A DNA stretch of 22,432 nt from CAYNNP01 sp964398215 (GCA_964398215.1 CAYNNP010000096.1:1-22432), one strand, 5' to 3'; shown: positions 1 to 8,016, counted from the first letter of the stretch. A program made the numbers and translations. The notes: generated by a model from the sequence alone, not told the origin.

Positions 1-27
1 GGAAAAACCCCGGCAATCAAAAAGATT

Positions 28-1434
28 CTACGACAGCGCTAGTGGTTCGACATCTTGGCTCTCGCAGACTTGGCCATCGTCGAACCGCTGAATGTAGTCA
101 GGCCAAACCTCGTCGCGAAGTTTTTCCTCTCCAAGACAGATCGTTTCATTCACATTCAAGTTTCCGTCCAGGATGTGCGCGGAATTCAACGCGTAAAAAC
201 CAGGAATGCTGGTAACGATCGGAGGCAGTTTCTGGCTGTAGTTCAACGTTTGCAGCGCTGCTACGTACTTGGCTCGAGCAACCTTGAAGTCGATGACGTT
301 TTCACGCGAGAAATGATCGTACATCTTTTCTAGCGTCGCCAAACAGCGTTCTTTGTAGTCCTCGTCAGACTCACGAAGGCCCGGATGATCGTCAATCATG
401 TACTTTGGCAAGTAGACCAAGTGATTGCCTCCCAATTGAGACTCTGGATCGACAATCGTCGACATTTCTACCACCGCCGTCAGCGGCACCCAGTCGTCAA
501 TGATATTCGTCACGTAGTACTTGCTAATTGGCTGCTTTAGCAACAACGATGCACACACCACGCCTAAATACTTGATACCGCTAAGCTTGTTTTTTTCGTC
601 GTCGGTAAGTTCCTCTGCTTGCTTTGCAATCAGTGGCGATGCGATCGTAGAAACCACGTTGTCGTAGATCCCTGTATCGCCGTTTGCAAAATCAACTTGC
701 AGCTGTTTCTTTCCATCATCGGATTGGATGCTGCGAATCTGCTTCACACCGTGTCCAGGGAGCATTTGAACTCCTTGATCACCAAGGTAGCTGACCAACG
801 CGTTCAAAATCCTTGCGTAGCCGCCGGGCACGTAGCCAAACATCTCCTTTTTGGCGCCAGTCCGTCGCGCTTTGTACATCCGCTGTGTATGCCCCCAAAT
901 GAAGGCAGCGGAGGTTTGTTTGTACGCTTCGCCCAATTTGGCTTTCAGCAAAGGCAACCATACTTTTGTGAAAGCTCCTTTGCCGGACCATCGCCGTAGC
1001 CAAGATTCGACAGATAGTTTTTCAAGTCGCCGCCAGTTCTTGATCTTGGAAGCCAGGAAGATCGTACCGCCTAGCCTGATCCGTTCTAACAAATTGAGCG
1101 GTGGGAACTTCAGGAACTCCATCGTGTTGCTCATCGAAATCAATTGCCCATCACTGTAAAAACCAGTTTTGGTTTCAATCCAATTGATTTCGTGCTCTAG
1201 GTTCAGATCCGTCAGCAAACTTCGCAGGTACGTGTCACTGAGCAAACTGACGTGATAAAAACGATCCCACGTCACGTCACCTAGCTCCCAAGGGCTAGCC
1301 AATCCGCCAAATGACTGTGCAGCTTCAGCCACCGTTACATTCTGCCCCTGAGCCGCCAGATCTTTGGCGACCTTCAAACCCATCATTCCCCCGCCGATAA
1401 CAAGCCACTTGCTTCGTCGGTTTGGATTGGCCAC
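28..1434 (-). CDS. FAD/NAD(P)-dependent oxidoreductase (protoporphyrinogen oxidase / amine oxidase-like)
   Basis: 468 aa flavoprotein. The N-terminus has a Rossmann dinucleotide fold: a beta strand, then GGGMMG (about residues 14-19) and an acidic residue ending the second strand (E37 in VTVAEA). A second motif FGGLA lies at 42-46, as in amine oxidase / HemY-like flavoenzymes that bind FAD. A conserved-looking C-terminal block (GFYALNSAHILDG) resembles the FAD-contacting end of this superfamily. The start is GTG and follows directly on the TAA stop of the upstream glycosyltransferase gene (TAAGTG), so the two are almost certainly translationally coupled. Co-occurrence with GT2 and GT87-like glycosyltransferases suggests modification of a sugar- or lipid-linked intermediate rather than haem synthesis; this is inference. 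The substrate is unknown. Confidence 0.85.
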   Translation of the reverse strand: MANPNRRSKWLVIGGGMMGLKVAKDLAAQGQNVTVAEAAQSFGGLASPWELGDVTWDRFYHVSLLSDTYLRSLLTDLNLEHEINWIETKTGFYSDGQLISMSNTMEFLKFPPLNLLERIRLGGTIFLASKIKNWRRLEKLSVESWLRRWSGKGAFTKVWLPLLKAKLGEAYKQTSAAFIWGHTQRMYKARRTGAKKEMFGYVPGGYARILNALVSYLGDQGVQMLPGHGVKQIRSIQSDDGKKQLQVDFANGDTGIYDNVVSTIASPLIAKQAEELTDDEKNKLSGIKYLGVVCASLLLKQPISKYYVTNIIDDWVPLTAVVEMSTIVDPESQLGGNHLVYLPKYMIDDHPGLRESDEDYKERCLATLEKMYDHFSRENVIDFKVARAKYVAALQTLNYSQKLPPIVTSIPGFYALNSAHILDGNLNVNETICLGEEKLRDEVWPDYIQRFDDGQVCESQDVEPLALS

Positions 1435-2235
1435 TTATCGGCCCCCGAAGCGGTGGCGGAACAAGAGTTTGATCGTTAGCCAAACAGTTGGCAGGACGCG
1501 CATTTTACTGGCTCCGCCCTTGCGGTCGTATCGCAAACGCAATGGAGCCTCGCCGAACATGGCGCCCTGTTTGCGGAGTTTCAGCAGGACGTCTGCCATG
1601 CAAGAAAATCCGGTTTCGCCAACAAAGTCATCGCCGTGCTCTGCGAAACCTTGACGCAAGACTGATGCGCGATAGGCGCGGTAGCCTGAGGTGTAATCTC
1701 GAACACCGCGGGTTGGGAACAAACATGTGAACAGCACGCGTGCACCGACGCTTAGCAAGTTCCTGCCAAAAGGAACTCCAACCGAGCGCCCGCCAGGTTC
1801 AAATCGCGAAGCAATAACGACATCACATCCTTCATGGATCATGCGCACCATCTTTTCAATCAATCCAGGTGGATGAGTATTATCAGCATCCATCGTGACG
1901 ATGATGTCTCGTTCGCCAGCATGATCGAGTGCTTCCAGCATCCCATCACGAAGTGTTATCCCAAGCCCCTGATTGACATTGTGTTTGAGAATGTGAATGG
2001 GCATTTGAAGTGACATCTGTTCAGCAATGTTCACTGTCGAGTCGGAACTGCCATCATCAACCATGATGACTTCGAATGGCAATCCATTGTCAGCAAAGGC
2101 TTCTCCGATGCGCTCCAGAAGTTCCGGCAAAGCTTCTTCTTCATTGAAAGCCGGTAGCGCCACGATCACCTTGGCTGCTCGGAACCGCTTGTTGGTGCGT
2201 TGCTGAACTACGGAAGTGGTGTTTTTTTGGTCCAT
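1435..2235 (-). CDS. GT2 family glycosyltransferase (dolichyl/polyprenyl-phosphate sugar synthase-like)
   Basis: 266 aa from the chosen ATG; an in-frame TTG at 2298 would add 21 residues with no recognisable content. It is a GT-A fold transferase: VIVALPAFNEE at about 23-33, the nucleotide-binding VDDGSSD at 59-65, and the metal-binding DADNTHPPG at 116-124. YTSGYRAY near 181 is typical of the dolichol-phosphate mannosyltransferase (DPM1) branch. No C-terminal membrane domain is present beyond a hydrophobic/basic tail. The likely reaction is transfer of a hexose from a nucleotide sugar to polyprenyl phosphate, giving a donor for a membrane GT-C enzyme such as the GT87-like neighbour upstream. 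The next gene starts immediately after its stop. The substrate sugar cannot be read from sequence. Confidence 0.88.
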   Translation of the reverse strand: MDQKNTTSVVQQRTNKRFRAAKVIVALPAFNEEEALPELLERIGEAFADNGLPFEVIMVDDGSSDSTVNIAEQMSLQMPIHILKHNVNQGLGITLRDGMLEALDHAGERDIIVTMDADNTHPPGLIEKMVRMIHEGCDVVIASRFEPGGRSVGVPFGRNLLSVGARVLFTCLFPTRGVRDYTSGYRAYRASVLRQGFAEHGDDFVGETGFSCMADVLLKLRKQGAMFGEAPLRLRYDRKGGASKMRVLPTVWLTIKLLFRHRFGGR

Positions 2236-2273
2236 GAGTTGCTCAGAAGTAGACTTGCTGCCCGGACCTGATT

Positions 2274-2279
2274 TTATAC
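2274..2279 (-). promoter_or_regulatory. Possible -10 element upstream of the GT2 gene
   Basis: Read on the minus strand, TATAAA lies about 39 bases upstream of the chosen ATG at 2235, in the gap after the GT87-like gene. No convincing -35 box sits at 16-18 bases (a TTGCCC lies only 14 bases away). If used, it would let the last two operon genes be transcribed separately, and would rule out the TTG start at 2298. Weak evidence. Confidence 0.25.
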
Positions 2280-2347
2280 GGTCAGACAAATTGGGCAAGT
2301 TAGCAAGCGTTTTACAGCAGCAACGAGAATGATGAACCGCCCCAGGA

Positions 2348-3676
2348 TTACAGGTGGGACGATTTTCGCGATTGTAGCGATTGAAGGGATTTCCAACATA
2401 AAAGCCCTAGCAAAGCAAATATCGCCACCGCATTGACGCTTGTGAACACTCGAACCAAGCCTTCATTCAATGAAAGTCGGTTCAAAAACATCCTGGTAGA
2501 ACCGTAGTTGTACAACGGAAATGCCATCAGGATTCCCAGCAATATTCGATAGCTGCGCGAGATTCCGGCCCATTGCGAATGCCCAACCACAAGCCCAGCG
2601 ATGGGTGCGACCAGGAGAAGCGAGTCGTAGGCGTGGTGGTAAACACTCACCAATATCGCCGTCAAGACGATTGCACCAACCGGCCCAACCAAATCGTCTT
2701 TTTGAAGGCTTGGATTTTTTTGACGCGAGCGCCAGATACAGAACATTGGCACCGTGAGTACAACCACCATGGTCAGCACGTGAATCACCTGACTAGGATC
2801 CGTCCTGATCCATTTGGCTACCAAAGCAAGCAGGTCCAACCGAGTCCATGAGTTGACCGGCATCTCATCTTCTTCCGCCATGTGAATCTGCTGCGTCTCG
2901 CTGATCTGCTGAACCAGGATTTCGCTACCGCGGCCTAGATCACCACCGCCCTCATGCCAGGCTAGAAAAGCCATCGGCAAAACGAGCCCCAACACGCTGA
3001 GGATTGCACCATAGACCAGCGCACGCAGATTACCTCGAGCGAGCAACAGAAATCCTAGCGGCAAAATGTAAGTTGGCTTCGCCGATACAACCGCCAATGC
3101 TATTCCCGCCAACCACGGACGATCATTGCCTGACCAGTAGATGGACAGAAAGACCGCCAGGATTAGTTCAAGTGTAAAGTAGCCATCAAAAAGCGTCACA
3201 TGTCCGCCGCGACTGAACACGATCATCACGGCAACAGAAAGCATCACATCGATTCGTTTTTCGTGCCCCACCGCCTTGGCAATCAAGCCAGCGATTGCCG
3301 CCAGGATGCCAAACGAAAACAAAACAAATAGGATCTCTCCGACCCGCAACGGCACAACCGCAAATGGCAAATGCAACAGCAAGATCAGCGGCGAGAAAAA
3401 TGGGATCTGCCGTGCGACAGGATTGGTGTCTGCGTAGGTTTGACCGTAGGGACTGACACCATCGATCAAAGCGCGAGTTGGATAGTAGACGCCGTTATGA
3501 AAATCGCACATGCCCTGACGTGAATGATCAAACTTGCCTTGTTCCGGCACCTGATACTTGATGCAGATGCGAGCCACCGTCAGAGACAATCCAAGCGTCA
3601 ATGCGCACAGCGCAACAATGGCCAGCTTTCGATTGCCGATCGCCCAACCAGATGCGTTTTCATTCGTGGGCGTCAT
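2348..3676 (-). CDS. GT87-like (DUF2029) polytopic membrane glycosyltransferase
   Basis: 442 aa from the ATG at 3676; a TTG three codons earlier (3685) is the other in-frame option. It has about nine to ten hydrophobic segments, beginning with LAIVALCALTLGLSLTV near residue 17. Loops carry ARQIPFFSP and a YHHAYD segment near the C-terminal third. The overall plan (short cytoplasmic N-terminus, large first loop with acidic residues, many helices) matches GT-C fold mannosyltransferases of the GT87 / DUF2029 group, which use polyprenyl-phosphate sugars. The first 17 bases overlap the end of trpC, so translation is probably coupled. A polyprenyl-phosphate sugar synthase-like GT2 follows, which fits a donor/acceptor pair in envelope glycan assembly. 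The family call rests on topology and weak motifs. Confidence 0.7.
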   Translation of the reverse strand: MTPTNENASGWAIGNRKLAIVALCALTLGLSLTVARICIKYQVPEQGKFDHSRQGMCDFHNGVYYPTRALIDGVSPYGQTYADTNPVARQIPFFSPLILLLHLPFAVVPLRVGEILFVLFSFGILAAIAGLIAKAVGHEKRIDVMLSVAVMIVFSRGGHVTLFDGYFTLELILAVFLSIYWSGNDRPWLAGIALAVVSAKPTYILPLGFLLLARGNLRALVYGAILSVLGLVLPMAFLAWHEGGGDLGRGSEILVQQISETQQIHMAEEDEMPVNSWTRLDLLALVAKWIRTDPSQVIHVLTMVVVLTVPMFCIWRSRQKNPSLQKDDLVGPVGAIVLTAILVSVYHHAYDSLLLVAPIAGLVVGHSQWAGISRSYRILLGILMAFPLYNYGSTRMFLNRLSLNEGLVRVFTSVNAVAIFALLGLLCWKSLQSLQSRKSSHL

Positions 3677-4454
3677 TTCGTCCAAGTAATCGTCTCGTGG
3701 CTTGGGCTATATCCGTTTGTCTCATCAACGACTCGCCGACCAAAATCGCTTTGACGCCACCCGCGCCCAGTCGTATCACGTCTTCATGTGTACGAATCCC
3801 GCTTTCTCCAACGACCAACCGGTCATCGGGAATTGACGGACACAGATCAAGCGTGTGGTTCAGATCGGTTACGAATGAATGCAAATTGCGATTGTTCACA
3901 CCAACCAACTTGGTGCCAGTGTTTAAAACCGATTCCAAGTTGTCAGGTTCAAACAGCTCGATCAAAGTTTGAAGCCCAAGTTCGGCAGCTTGATCATGAA
4001 GCTCGCGCAACTCGGATGCTAACAGGCACTCTGCGATCAGCAAAACACAATCCGCGCCCGCCTCGCGCGCCTGCAGTAGTTGGTAGCGATCAACAATGAA
4101 GTCCTTGCGTAGCAGCGGCAAATCAACTTTCGCTCGAACGCTTCGCAAGTAGTCCAACGATCCCTGAAAGAAAGGTTCGTCGGTCAGCACGCTAATGCAG
4201 GCTGCACCAGCTTGCTGATAACAGGCTGCGATCCATGCGGGATCAAAATCTTCGCGAATCAATCCGGCCGATGGGCTTGCGCGTTTGACTTCGGCAATCA
4301 ACTGAACTTCTTGCCCTGCTGCCAAAGCACCGTGAAAATCTTTGCACTCGGGCAAATCGACAACCATCGATTCAAGCTCTACCGGAGGAACAGCCTCACG
4401 ATCTCGCTCAATCGTTTTCCACGTTTCGACAATGATGTCGTCCAGGATTGTCAT
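3660..4454 (-). CDS. trpC: Indole-3-glycerol-phosphate synthase
   Basis: 264 aa, the usual length for the monofunctional enzyme. It converts carboxyphenylaminodeoxyribulose phosphate to indole-3-glycerol phosphate in tryptophan synthesis (cytoplasmic TIM barrel). All family blocks are present in order: LIAEVKRASPSAG (52-64, with E55 and K57), SVLTDEPFFQGS (88-99), LLRKDFIVDRYQ (114-125, catalytic K117), LIAECLL (139-145), IELFEP (165-170), VGVNNRNL (184-191) and VVGESGI (214-220). The ATG overlaps the purH stop by one base (TAATG), so it is probably translated by reinitiation after purH. No other trp genes are nearby, which is common in bacteria with dispersed trp genes. Confidence 0.97.
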   Translation of the reverse strand: MTILDDIIVETWKTIERDREAVPPVELESMVVDLPECKDFHGALAAGQEVQLIAEVKRASPSAGLIREDFDPAWIAACYQQAGAACISVLTDEPFFQGSLDYLRSVRAKVDLPLLRKDFIVDRYQLLQAREAGADCVLLIAECLLASELRELHDQAAELGLQTLIELFEPDNLESVLNTGTKLVGVNNRNLHSFVTDLNHTLDLCPSIPDDRLVVGESGIRTHEDVIRLGAGGVKAILVGESLMRQTDIAQATRRLLGRNDAHE

Positions 4455-6088
4455 TAGTGCTTGAAGTGACGGCGTCCCGTCATGACGAGAGGAATGTTGT
4501 GCTTATTGCATGCTTCGATCACTTCTTCGTCACGGCGAGAACCGCCGGGTTGGATCACGGCAATCACGCCAGCATCAGCGGCCGACTCGATCGAATCGGG
4601 GAACGGAAAAAACGCGTCCGATGCTAGGATCGCGCCGTTAGCGCGGTCACCGGCTTTATCAATCGATATCTCGACGCTATCCACGCGGCTCATCTGACCC
4701 GCACCAACACCAACCAACGAAGTATCTTTCGCCAAGACGATGGCGTTGCTTTTAACGTGGCGGACCATTTCCCATCCAAACGCCAGGTCGTCCCACAAAG
4801 CATCATCGACTTGCACGTCGGTCGCCGTTTTCCATTGAAGTGGCGCGCTAGACATATTGTCGGCTTCTTGGACCAGCATGCCGCCACTGATGAATCGCTT
4901 TTGAATGCTGTTCGGGGCGTCGTCCAGCACACCGACTTGCATCAATCGAACATTGCTCTTCCACCGTGGCTTCGATGTCAGCAGACCAACAGCGCCGGCC
5001 TCGAAATCAGGAGCCACAATCGCTTCGATGAACAGGCCTGGTTCGCAAAGTAGTTCAGCCGTTTCGATATCTACCGTGCGATTGAACCCAAGCACCGAAC
5101 CGAACGCGCTAAGCGGGTCTCCTGCCAGCGCTTTCCGGCATGCAAACGCAAGCACTTCGTCGGTCGCCGCACCACACGGATTGTTGTGCTTGATGACACT
5201 GGTTGCAGGCTGCCCAAAACCGCGCACAATCTCGAACGCTGAATCCAAGTCCAGCAGGTTGTTGTAAGACAGTTCCTTGCCGCTAAGCTGTCGCGCCGAA
5301 ACAAGATTGGCGGACCGATCGTTCGGGTCAGAGTACAAGGCGGCGCGCTGGTGAGGATTTTCGCCGTATCGCAAAATCGCTTTTCGTCGTAGCGACAAAT
5401 TCACACGCGATGGGAACTCGCCAGCGATCGTTTCACCACGCATGTAGTCCGCGATCGCTCGATCATAGCTGGCTGTGTGTTCAAAAGCGTCGGCGGCGAG
5501 CTGCGAACGAAATTCCATTGTCGTTCCACCAACAGAATCCAATTGTTCAAGCAGTTCACCATATTGCTCCGGGCTGGTCGCAACGGCAACGTCTTGATGG
5601 TTCTTGGCTGCGGCACGAACAAGACTGGGGCCACCAATATCAATTTGCTCGACACACTCTTCGCGCGTGGCACCAGGGCGCGCAGCAGTTGCAGCGAACG
5701 GATACAAATTCACCACCACAAGATCAAACGGCATGATCCCATGCTCTTCGATCGAATCCATATGATCGCCGCGACCACGGATCGCAAGTATTCCGCCAAA
5801 GATCTTTGGATGCAGAGTCTTTACACGGCCGTCCAGCATTTCTGGAAAACCGGTGTAGTCGGCGACATCGAATACTTCGACACCTGATTGCTCCAAGTGG
5901 CGACGGGTTCCGCCAGTGCTATAGATCTGAACTCCGGCGCGCTGGAGCCCCGTTGCTAAATCGGCGAGCCCCAGTTTGTCACTGACGCTAATCAAAGCAG
6001 TACGAATTGGTACGTCAGACACTGTTGGGCAGCTCGCAGTAGAAAGATCGATGGAAGAGTAGGTTGGGCCGAATGGAGAGTTTTTCAC
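4454..6088 (-). CDS. purH: Bifunctional AICAR transformylase / IMP cyclohydrolase
   Basis: Catalyses the last two steps of de novo IMP synthesis in the cytoplasm. The N-terminal MGS-like cyclohydrolase domain shows ALISVSDKLGL (31-41), STGGT (57-61) and the GFPEMLDGRVKTLHPK block (80-95). The transformylase domain shows KHNNPCGAA (300-308; catalytic Lys-His pair), a C-terminal DAFFPFPDSIE segment, and the RHFKH terminus typical of PurH. 544 aa from the GTG at 6088. A second GTG at 6022 would give 522 aa and place ALISVSDK nine residues from the start, as in Escherichia coli PurH; I think it equally or more likely. Neither start has a well-spaced Shine-Dalgarno sequence. First gene of the minus-strand operon. 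Confidence 0.96.
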   Translation of the reverse strand: MKNSPFGPTYSSIDLSTASCPTVSDVPIRTALISVSDKLGLADLATGLQRAGVQIYSTGGTRRHLEQSGVEVFDVADYTGFPEMLDGRVKTLHPKIFGGILAIRGRGDHMDSIEEHGIMPFDLVVVNLYPFAATAARPGATREECVEQIDIGGPSLVRAAAKNHQDVAVATSPEQYGELLEQLDSVGGTTMEFRSQLAADAFEHTASYDRAIADYMRGETIAGEFPSRVNLSLRRKAILRYGENPHQRAALYSDPNDRSANLVSARQLSGKELSYNNLLDLDSAFEIVRGFGQPATSVIKHNNPCGAATDEVLAFACRKALAGDPLSAFGSVLGFNRTVDIETAELLCEPGLFIEAIVAPDFEAGAVGLLTSKPRWKSNVRLMQVGVLDDAPNSIQKRFISGGMLVQEADNMSSAPLQWKTATDVQVDDALWDDLAFGWEMVRHVKSNAIVLAKDTSLVGVGAGQMSRVDSVEISIDKAGDRANGAILASDAFFPFPDSIESAADAGVIAVIQPGGSRRDEEVIEACNKHNIPLVMTGRRHFKH

Positions 6089-6187
6089 CCTACCGTCGTT
6101 CGGTCAACAGGCTGATGCTTCCCCATCGCGGAATACACGACAATTCAATCCCCAAGGCAGCTTTCGTGACGTTTCCGTTAGAATTCG

Positions 6188-6220
6188 GCCCATTGTCTTG
6201 CGGGCAAAACCGCAATGGGC
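6188..6220. repeat. Inverted repeat in the purH leader region
   Basis: GCCCATTG (6188-6195) and CAATGGGC (6213-6220) form an 8-bp stem with a 17-base loop, about 100 bases upstream of purH. It could fold in a purH leader transcript. No purine riboswitch consensus was recognised. Function unknown. Confidence 0.4.
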
Positions 6221-6300
6221 AAACCGAAATCGCGGATCGTCCTTGGCTAGCCTGCTTTCCGCAGGCCATTGACGTGCTGCAAAGCCACCTAGATATCAAA

Positions 6301-6324
6301 GAACCGGTCCGACTGACCGGGTTC
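6301..6324 (-). terminator. Possible terminator after the thioredoxin-like gene
   Basis: GAACCGGTC (6301-6309) pairs with GACCGGGTTC (6315-6324): nine base pairs, one bulged G and a 5-base loop. On the minus strand it lies about 60 bases past the stop of the thioredoxin-like gene. The tail is only TTCTTTG, not a clean T-run, so termination efficiency is uncertain. Confidence 0.4.
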
Positions 6325-6381
6325 ACTTTAGCGATGACATTCGGATTCCATAGAGTACGCAAGCACTCTTCTGGGTACAGA

Positions 6382-6882
6382 TCAATGCACCTGAGCTGGA
6401 ACCGGGCTTTGCGTATTCTTATCGCTTGCTTTGGATAGAAACTTCTGCATCTCGGCGGGTGGCTGATAACCGATCCGATGTCCCAGCACTTTGCCTGCCG
6501 GCAACCCAAGTAGCGTTGTCGGATATGTCTTAACTTCGATTCGACTAAGTGCTTTGGTGTTTCGGTTGGGTTTCAATTCGATCGCCACAAAGCCGCGAGC
6601 AACATGCGACTCGACCGCGTTATTGCACCATGTGTTTCGTTTCATGGCGTTGCAATAGGTACAATTGTCACTAGTGATATAAATCAACATCGGAAGATTT
6701 TTTTGCTTTGCTTCGCGCCATCCCGCATCAAAATCGGTGTGCCAATAGACCTTGCCTGGCTCACGTGCTTTGGTTGTTGCAAACCTCTGTTGATTGTCAG
6801 CAAGCAAACTGGGCGAGAAAGCAACCATGCTGAAAATCACTAGTAACAACAAACATCCATTCGTAACCATGATTCTTTTCAC
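6382..6882 (-). CDS. Exported thioredoxin-like protein (CxxC)
   Basis: 166 aa. A hydrophobic N-terminal segment (about residues 9-27) ending before LADNQQ looks like a signal peptide, placing the protein outside the cytoplasmic membrane. The mature part is a thioredoxin-fold domain of the DUF255 / Thioredoxin_7 kind: FDAGWREAKQKNLPMLIYI, then C74-T-Y-C77, then a beta strand and the cis-Pro loop KTYPTTLLG. It probably acts in thiol-disulfide exchange or protection of extracytoplasmic proteins. The GTG start is preceded by AGGA about ten bases upstream and supplies the basic n-region (MKR); an ATG four codons downstream (6870) is the alternative. The tail after about 155 is polar and low in complexity. 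It has no close operon partner. Confidence 0.85.
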   Translation of the reverse strand: MKRIMVTNGCLLLLVIFSMVAFSPSLLADNQQRFATTKAREPGKVYWHTDFDAGWREAKQKNLPMLIYITSDNCTYCNAMKRNTWCNNAVESHVARGFVAIELKPNRNTKALSRIEVKTYPTTLLGLPAGKVLGHRIGYQPPAEMQKFLSKASDKNTQSPVPAQVH

Positions 6883-6945
6883 GGCAGTATCCTGTGTATT
6901 TTGTTAGAAGAGAGACGCTGGTAATGATAGCAACCAGCGCAAGCT

Positions 6946-7062
6946 TTAACGACCTGGTAAGCAGGGCAGCTTAAGCGTTTCGATGCCCAATTGCTCGCAT
7001 AGTCCGCCAACCACGGCAGCGATCTCAATCGCCAGCGAGTGTGGCCCCAGAACCCCACCCCG
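6946..7062 (-). pseudogene. Possible C-terminal gene remnant
   Basis: A 38-codon frame on the minus strand, bounded upstream by an in-frame TAG (7063-7065) and ending in TAA (6946-6948), with no start codon. The translation includes GPHSLAIEIAAVVGGLCEQL and ends LPCLPGR, which reads like an amphipathic helix from a real protein rather than noise. It may be the end of a decayed gene or part of a repeated element. Family not recognised. Confidence 0.3.
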
Positions 7063-7163
7063 CTACAGAGTGCATTGGCTTCCGCCAAGCTCGGGAGGGT
7101 GGGCAAAAGAAGTCCGCCAAAGCGATCGCCTGGGATGGCAAGCGCTTGGCCGCGATCAATCTG

Positions 7164-7225
7164 AAGTGGCATAGGCTTCCAGCCTGTGAACAGCAACAAC
7201 ACAAGCCTGGAAGCCTATGCCACTT
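7164..7225. repeat. REP-like long inverted repeat
   Basis: Arms of 22 bases at 7164-7185 and 7204-7225 pair with one mismatch around an 18-base spacer; the core is GGCATAGGCTTCCAG and its complement. Extragenic position, hairpin form and GC-rich arms fit a REP/BIME-type palindrome of the sort mobilised by RAYT (TnpA_REP) transposases. No transposase is present here. It lies downstream of the DUF1080 gene and could also protect its 3' end or terminate transcription. Confidence 0.7.
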
Positions 7226-7228
7226 GTC

Positions 7229-7254
7229 TCTAGCCGGACAATTTGTCCGCTAGA
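7229..7254. repeat. Hairpin after the DUF1080 gene, possible terminator
   Basis: TCTAG-C-CGGACAA, a single T, then TTGTCCG-CTAGA: a 12-bp stem with one bulged C, immediately beyond the DUF1080 stop codon (minus strand, 7256-7258). There is no T-run, so it is either a factor-assisted terminator or part of the adjoining repeat. It sits 3 bases from the REP-like element and may be the same unit. Confidence 0.5.
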
Positions 7255-7255
7255 T

Positions 7256-7909
7256 CTACTCTAGTTTCTTGACTCGCAAGTTTCGGAAGAACACGATGCT
7301 CTTTGGATCATGAGCTTGAAGGGCGAAAGTGCCTTTGCCCAAGCGACGCTCAAACTTCTTGTCAAACGCAGGCTTGTTTTCTGGCTCGGTGTAATCGACC
7401 AGCGTTTTTCCATTGACAATCAGTTTCACATTTCGATCCTTCACAATGATCTCTTGCGTGTACCACTCGTTGTCTTTCACGCCGTTCTTTTCGTGGGTCT
7501 CCGCGGCAATGTTTTCAACACCGTAAAGACTACTCGTCTTCTTGGGGTCTTTGTGAGTCAAGTTGACTTGGCACTCATAGCCATATTTTGGCCAGCCTTT
7601 GTCTTGGTACTTTGTGTGAAAGTAGATGCCCGCGTTACTACCTGGTTTGGTCATCACTTCCGCTTTGAAGTGAAAGTTCTTCAGCGGAGCAAGGTCACCG
7701 ACGTAGAACAAATGGCAGCGCTCACCATCACACATCAACATCCCATCCTTGACCTTCCACGCATCGGGATGCTCTTCGGCTTTCTTCCAGCCTGCTAGCG
7801 ATTTTCCATCAAACAGAGATGTGAATCCGGTTTCTACTTTCGGTTTATCTGCAACAGCAAACTGAAAAATGAACGCACTAAGCAATACAGCTGTGGTTTG
7901 TCGTTTCAT
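7256..7909 (-). CDS. Secreted DUF1080 (3-keto-disaccharide hydrolase-like) protein
   Basis: 217 aa from the ATG at 7909; an upstream in-frame start (7954) would add 15 residues ahead of an obvious signal peptide (MKRQTTAVLL..FAVA), so it is rejected. The mature protein is a single LamG / concanavalin-like DUF1080 domain with its usual blocks: FTSLFDGKSLAGWKK (about 29-43), WKVKDGMLMCDGE (51-63), NAGIYFHTKY (92-101), YGYECQVN near 109 and a C-terminal FFRNLRVKKLE. Members of this domain family are extremely abundant in planctomycetes and some act on 3-keto sugars; most have no known substrate. It is probably extracytoplasmic and involved in polysaccharide use, by inference. It lies downstream of the cytochrome gene in the same orientation, but a terminator separates them. 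Confidence 0.9.
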   Translation of the reverse strand: MKRQTTAVLLSAFIFQFAVADKPKVETGFTSLFDGKSLAGWKKAEEHPDAWKVKDGMLMCDGERCHLFYVGDLAPLKNFHFKAEVMTKPGSNAGIYFHTKYQDKGWPKYGYECQVNLTHKDPKKTSSLYGVENIAAETHEKNGVKDNEWYTQEIIVKDRNVKLIVNGKTLVDYTEPENKPAFDKKFERRLGKGTFALQAHDPKSIVFFRNLRVKKLE

Positions 7910-7956
7910 CAATGATTCTTTTTTGGGAGTGAACGGATATGAGAGAGTGTGCAAAC

Positions 7957-7990
7957 AAAAAACCGCTTGCTGCGAATGCGAACAAGCGGT
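7957..7990 (-). terminator. Intrinsic terminator of the cytochrome gene
   Basis: On the minus strand, ACCGCTTG (from 7990 down) and CAAGCGGT (ending 7962) form an 8-bp stem around a 13-base loop, followed by six T (7962-7957). It lies 27 bases past the stop of the CxxCH protein and upstream of the DUF1080 start, so the two genes are probably separate transcription units. Confidence 0.8.
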
Positions 7991-8016
7991 CGAAATTTTA
8001 GTTGGTGGTTGCGGGC

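Larger units (their letters stand above)
6883..7255. other. Gene-free stretch holding dispersed-repeat-like sequence
   Basis: 373 bases between the thioredoxin-like gene and the DUF1080 gene. The open frames here do not look like intact genes: the longest on the minus strand begins inside an inverted repeat and has no domain. Visible content is a gene-remnant-like frame (6946-7062), a long near-perfect inverted repeat (7164-7225) and a second hairpin next to it (7229-7254). From memory, similar 'GGCATAGGCTTCCAG' arms recur in Rhodopirellula-type genomes; that was not checked. Confidence 0.6.

Noticed and set aside
6879..7202. 107-codon minus-strand gene
   Set aside because: It starts inside the inverted repeat, has no domain or upstream ribosome binding site, and a different frame in the same stretch looks more protein-like.
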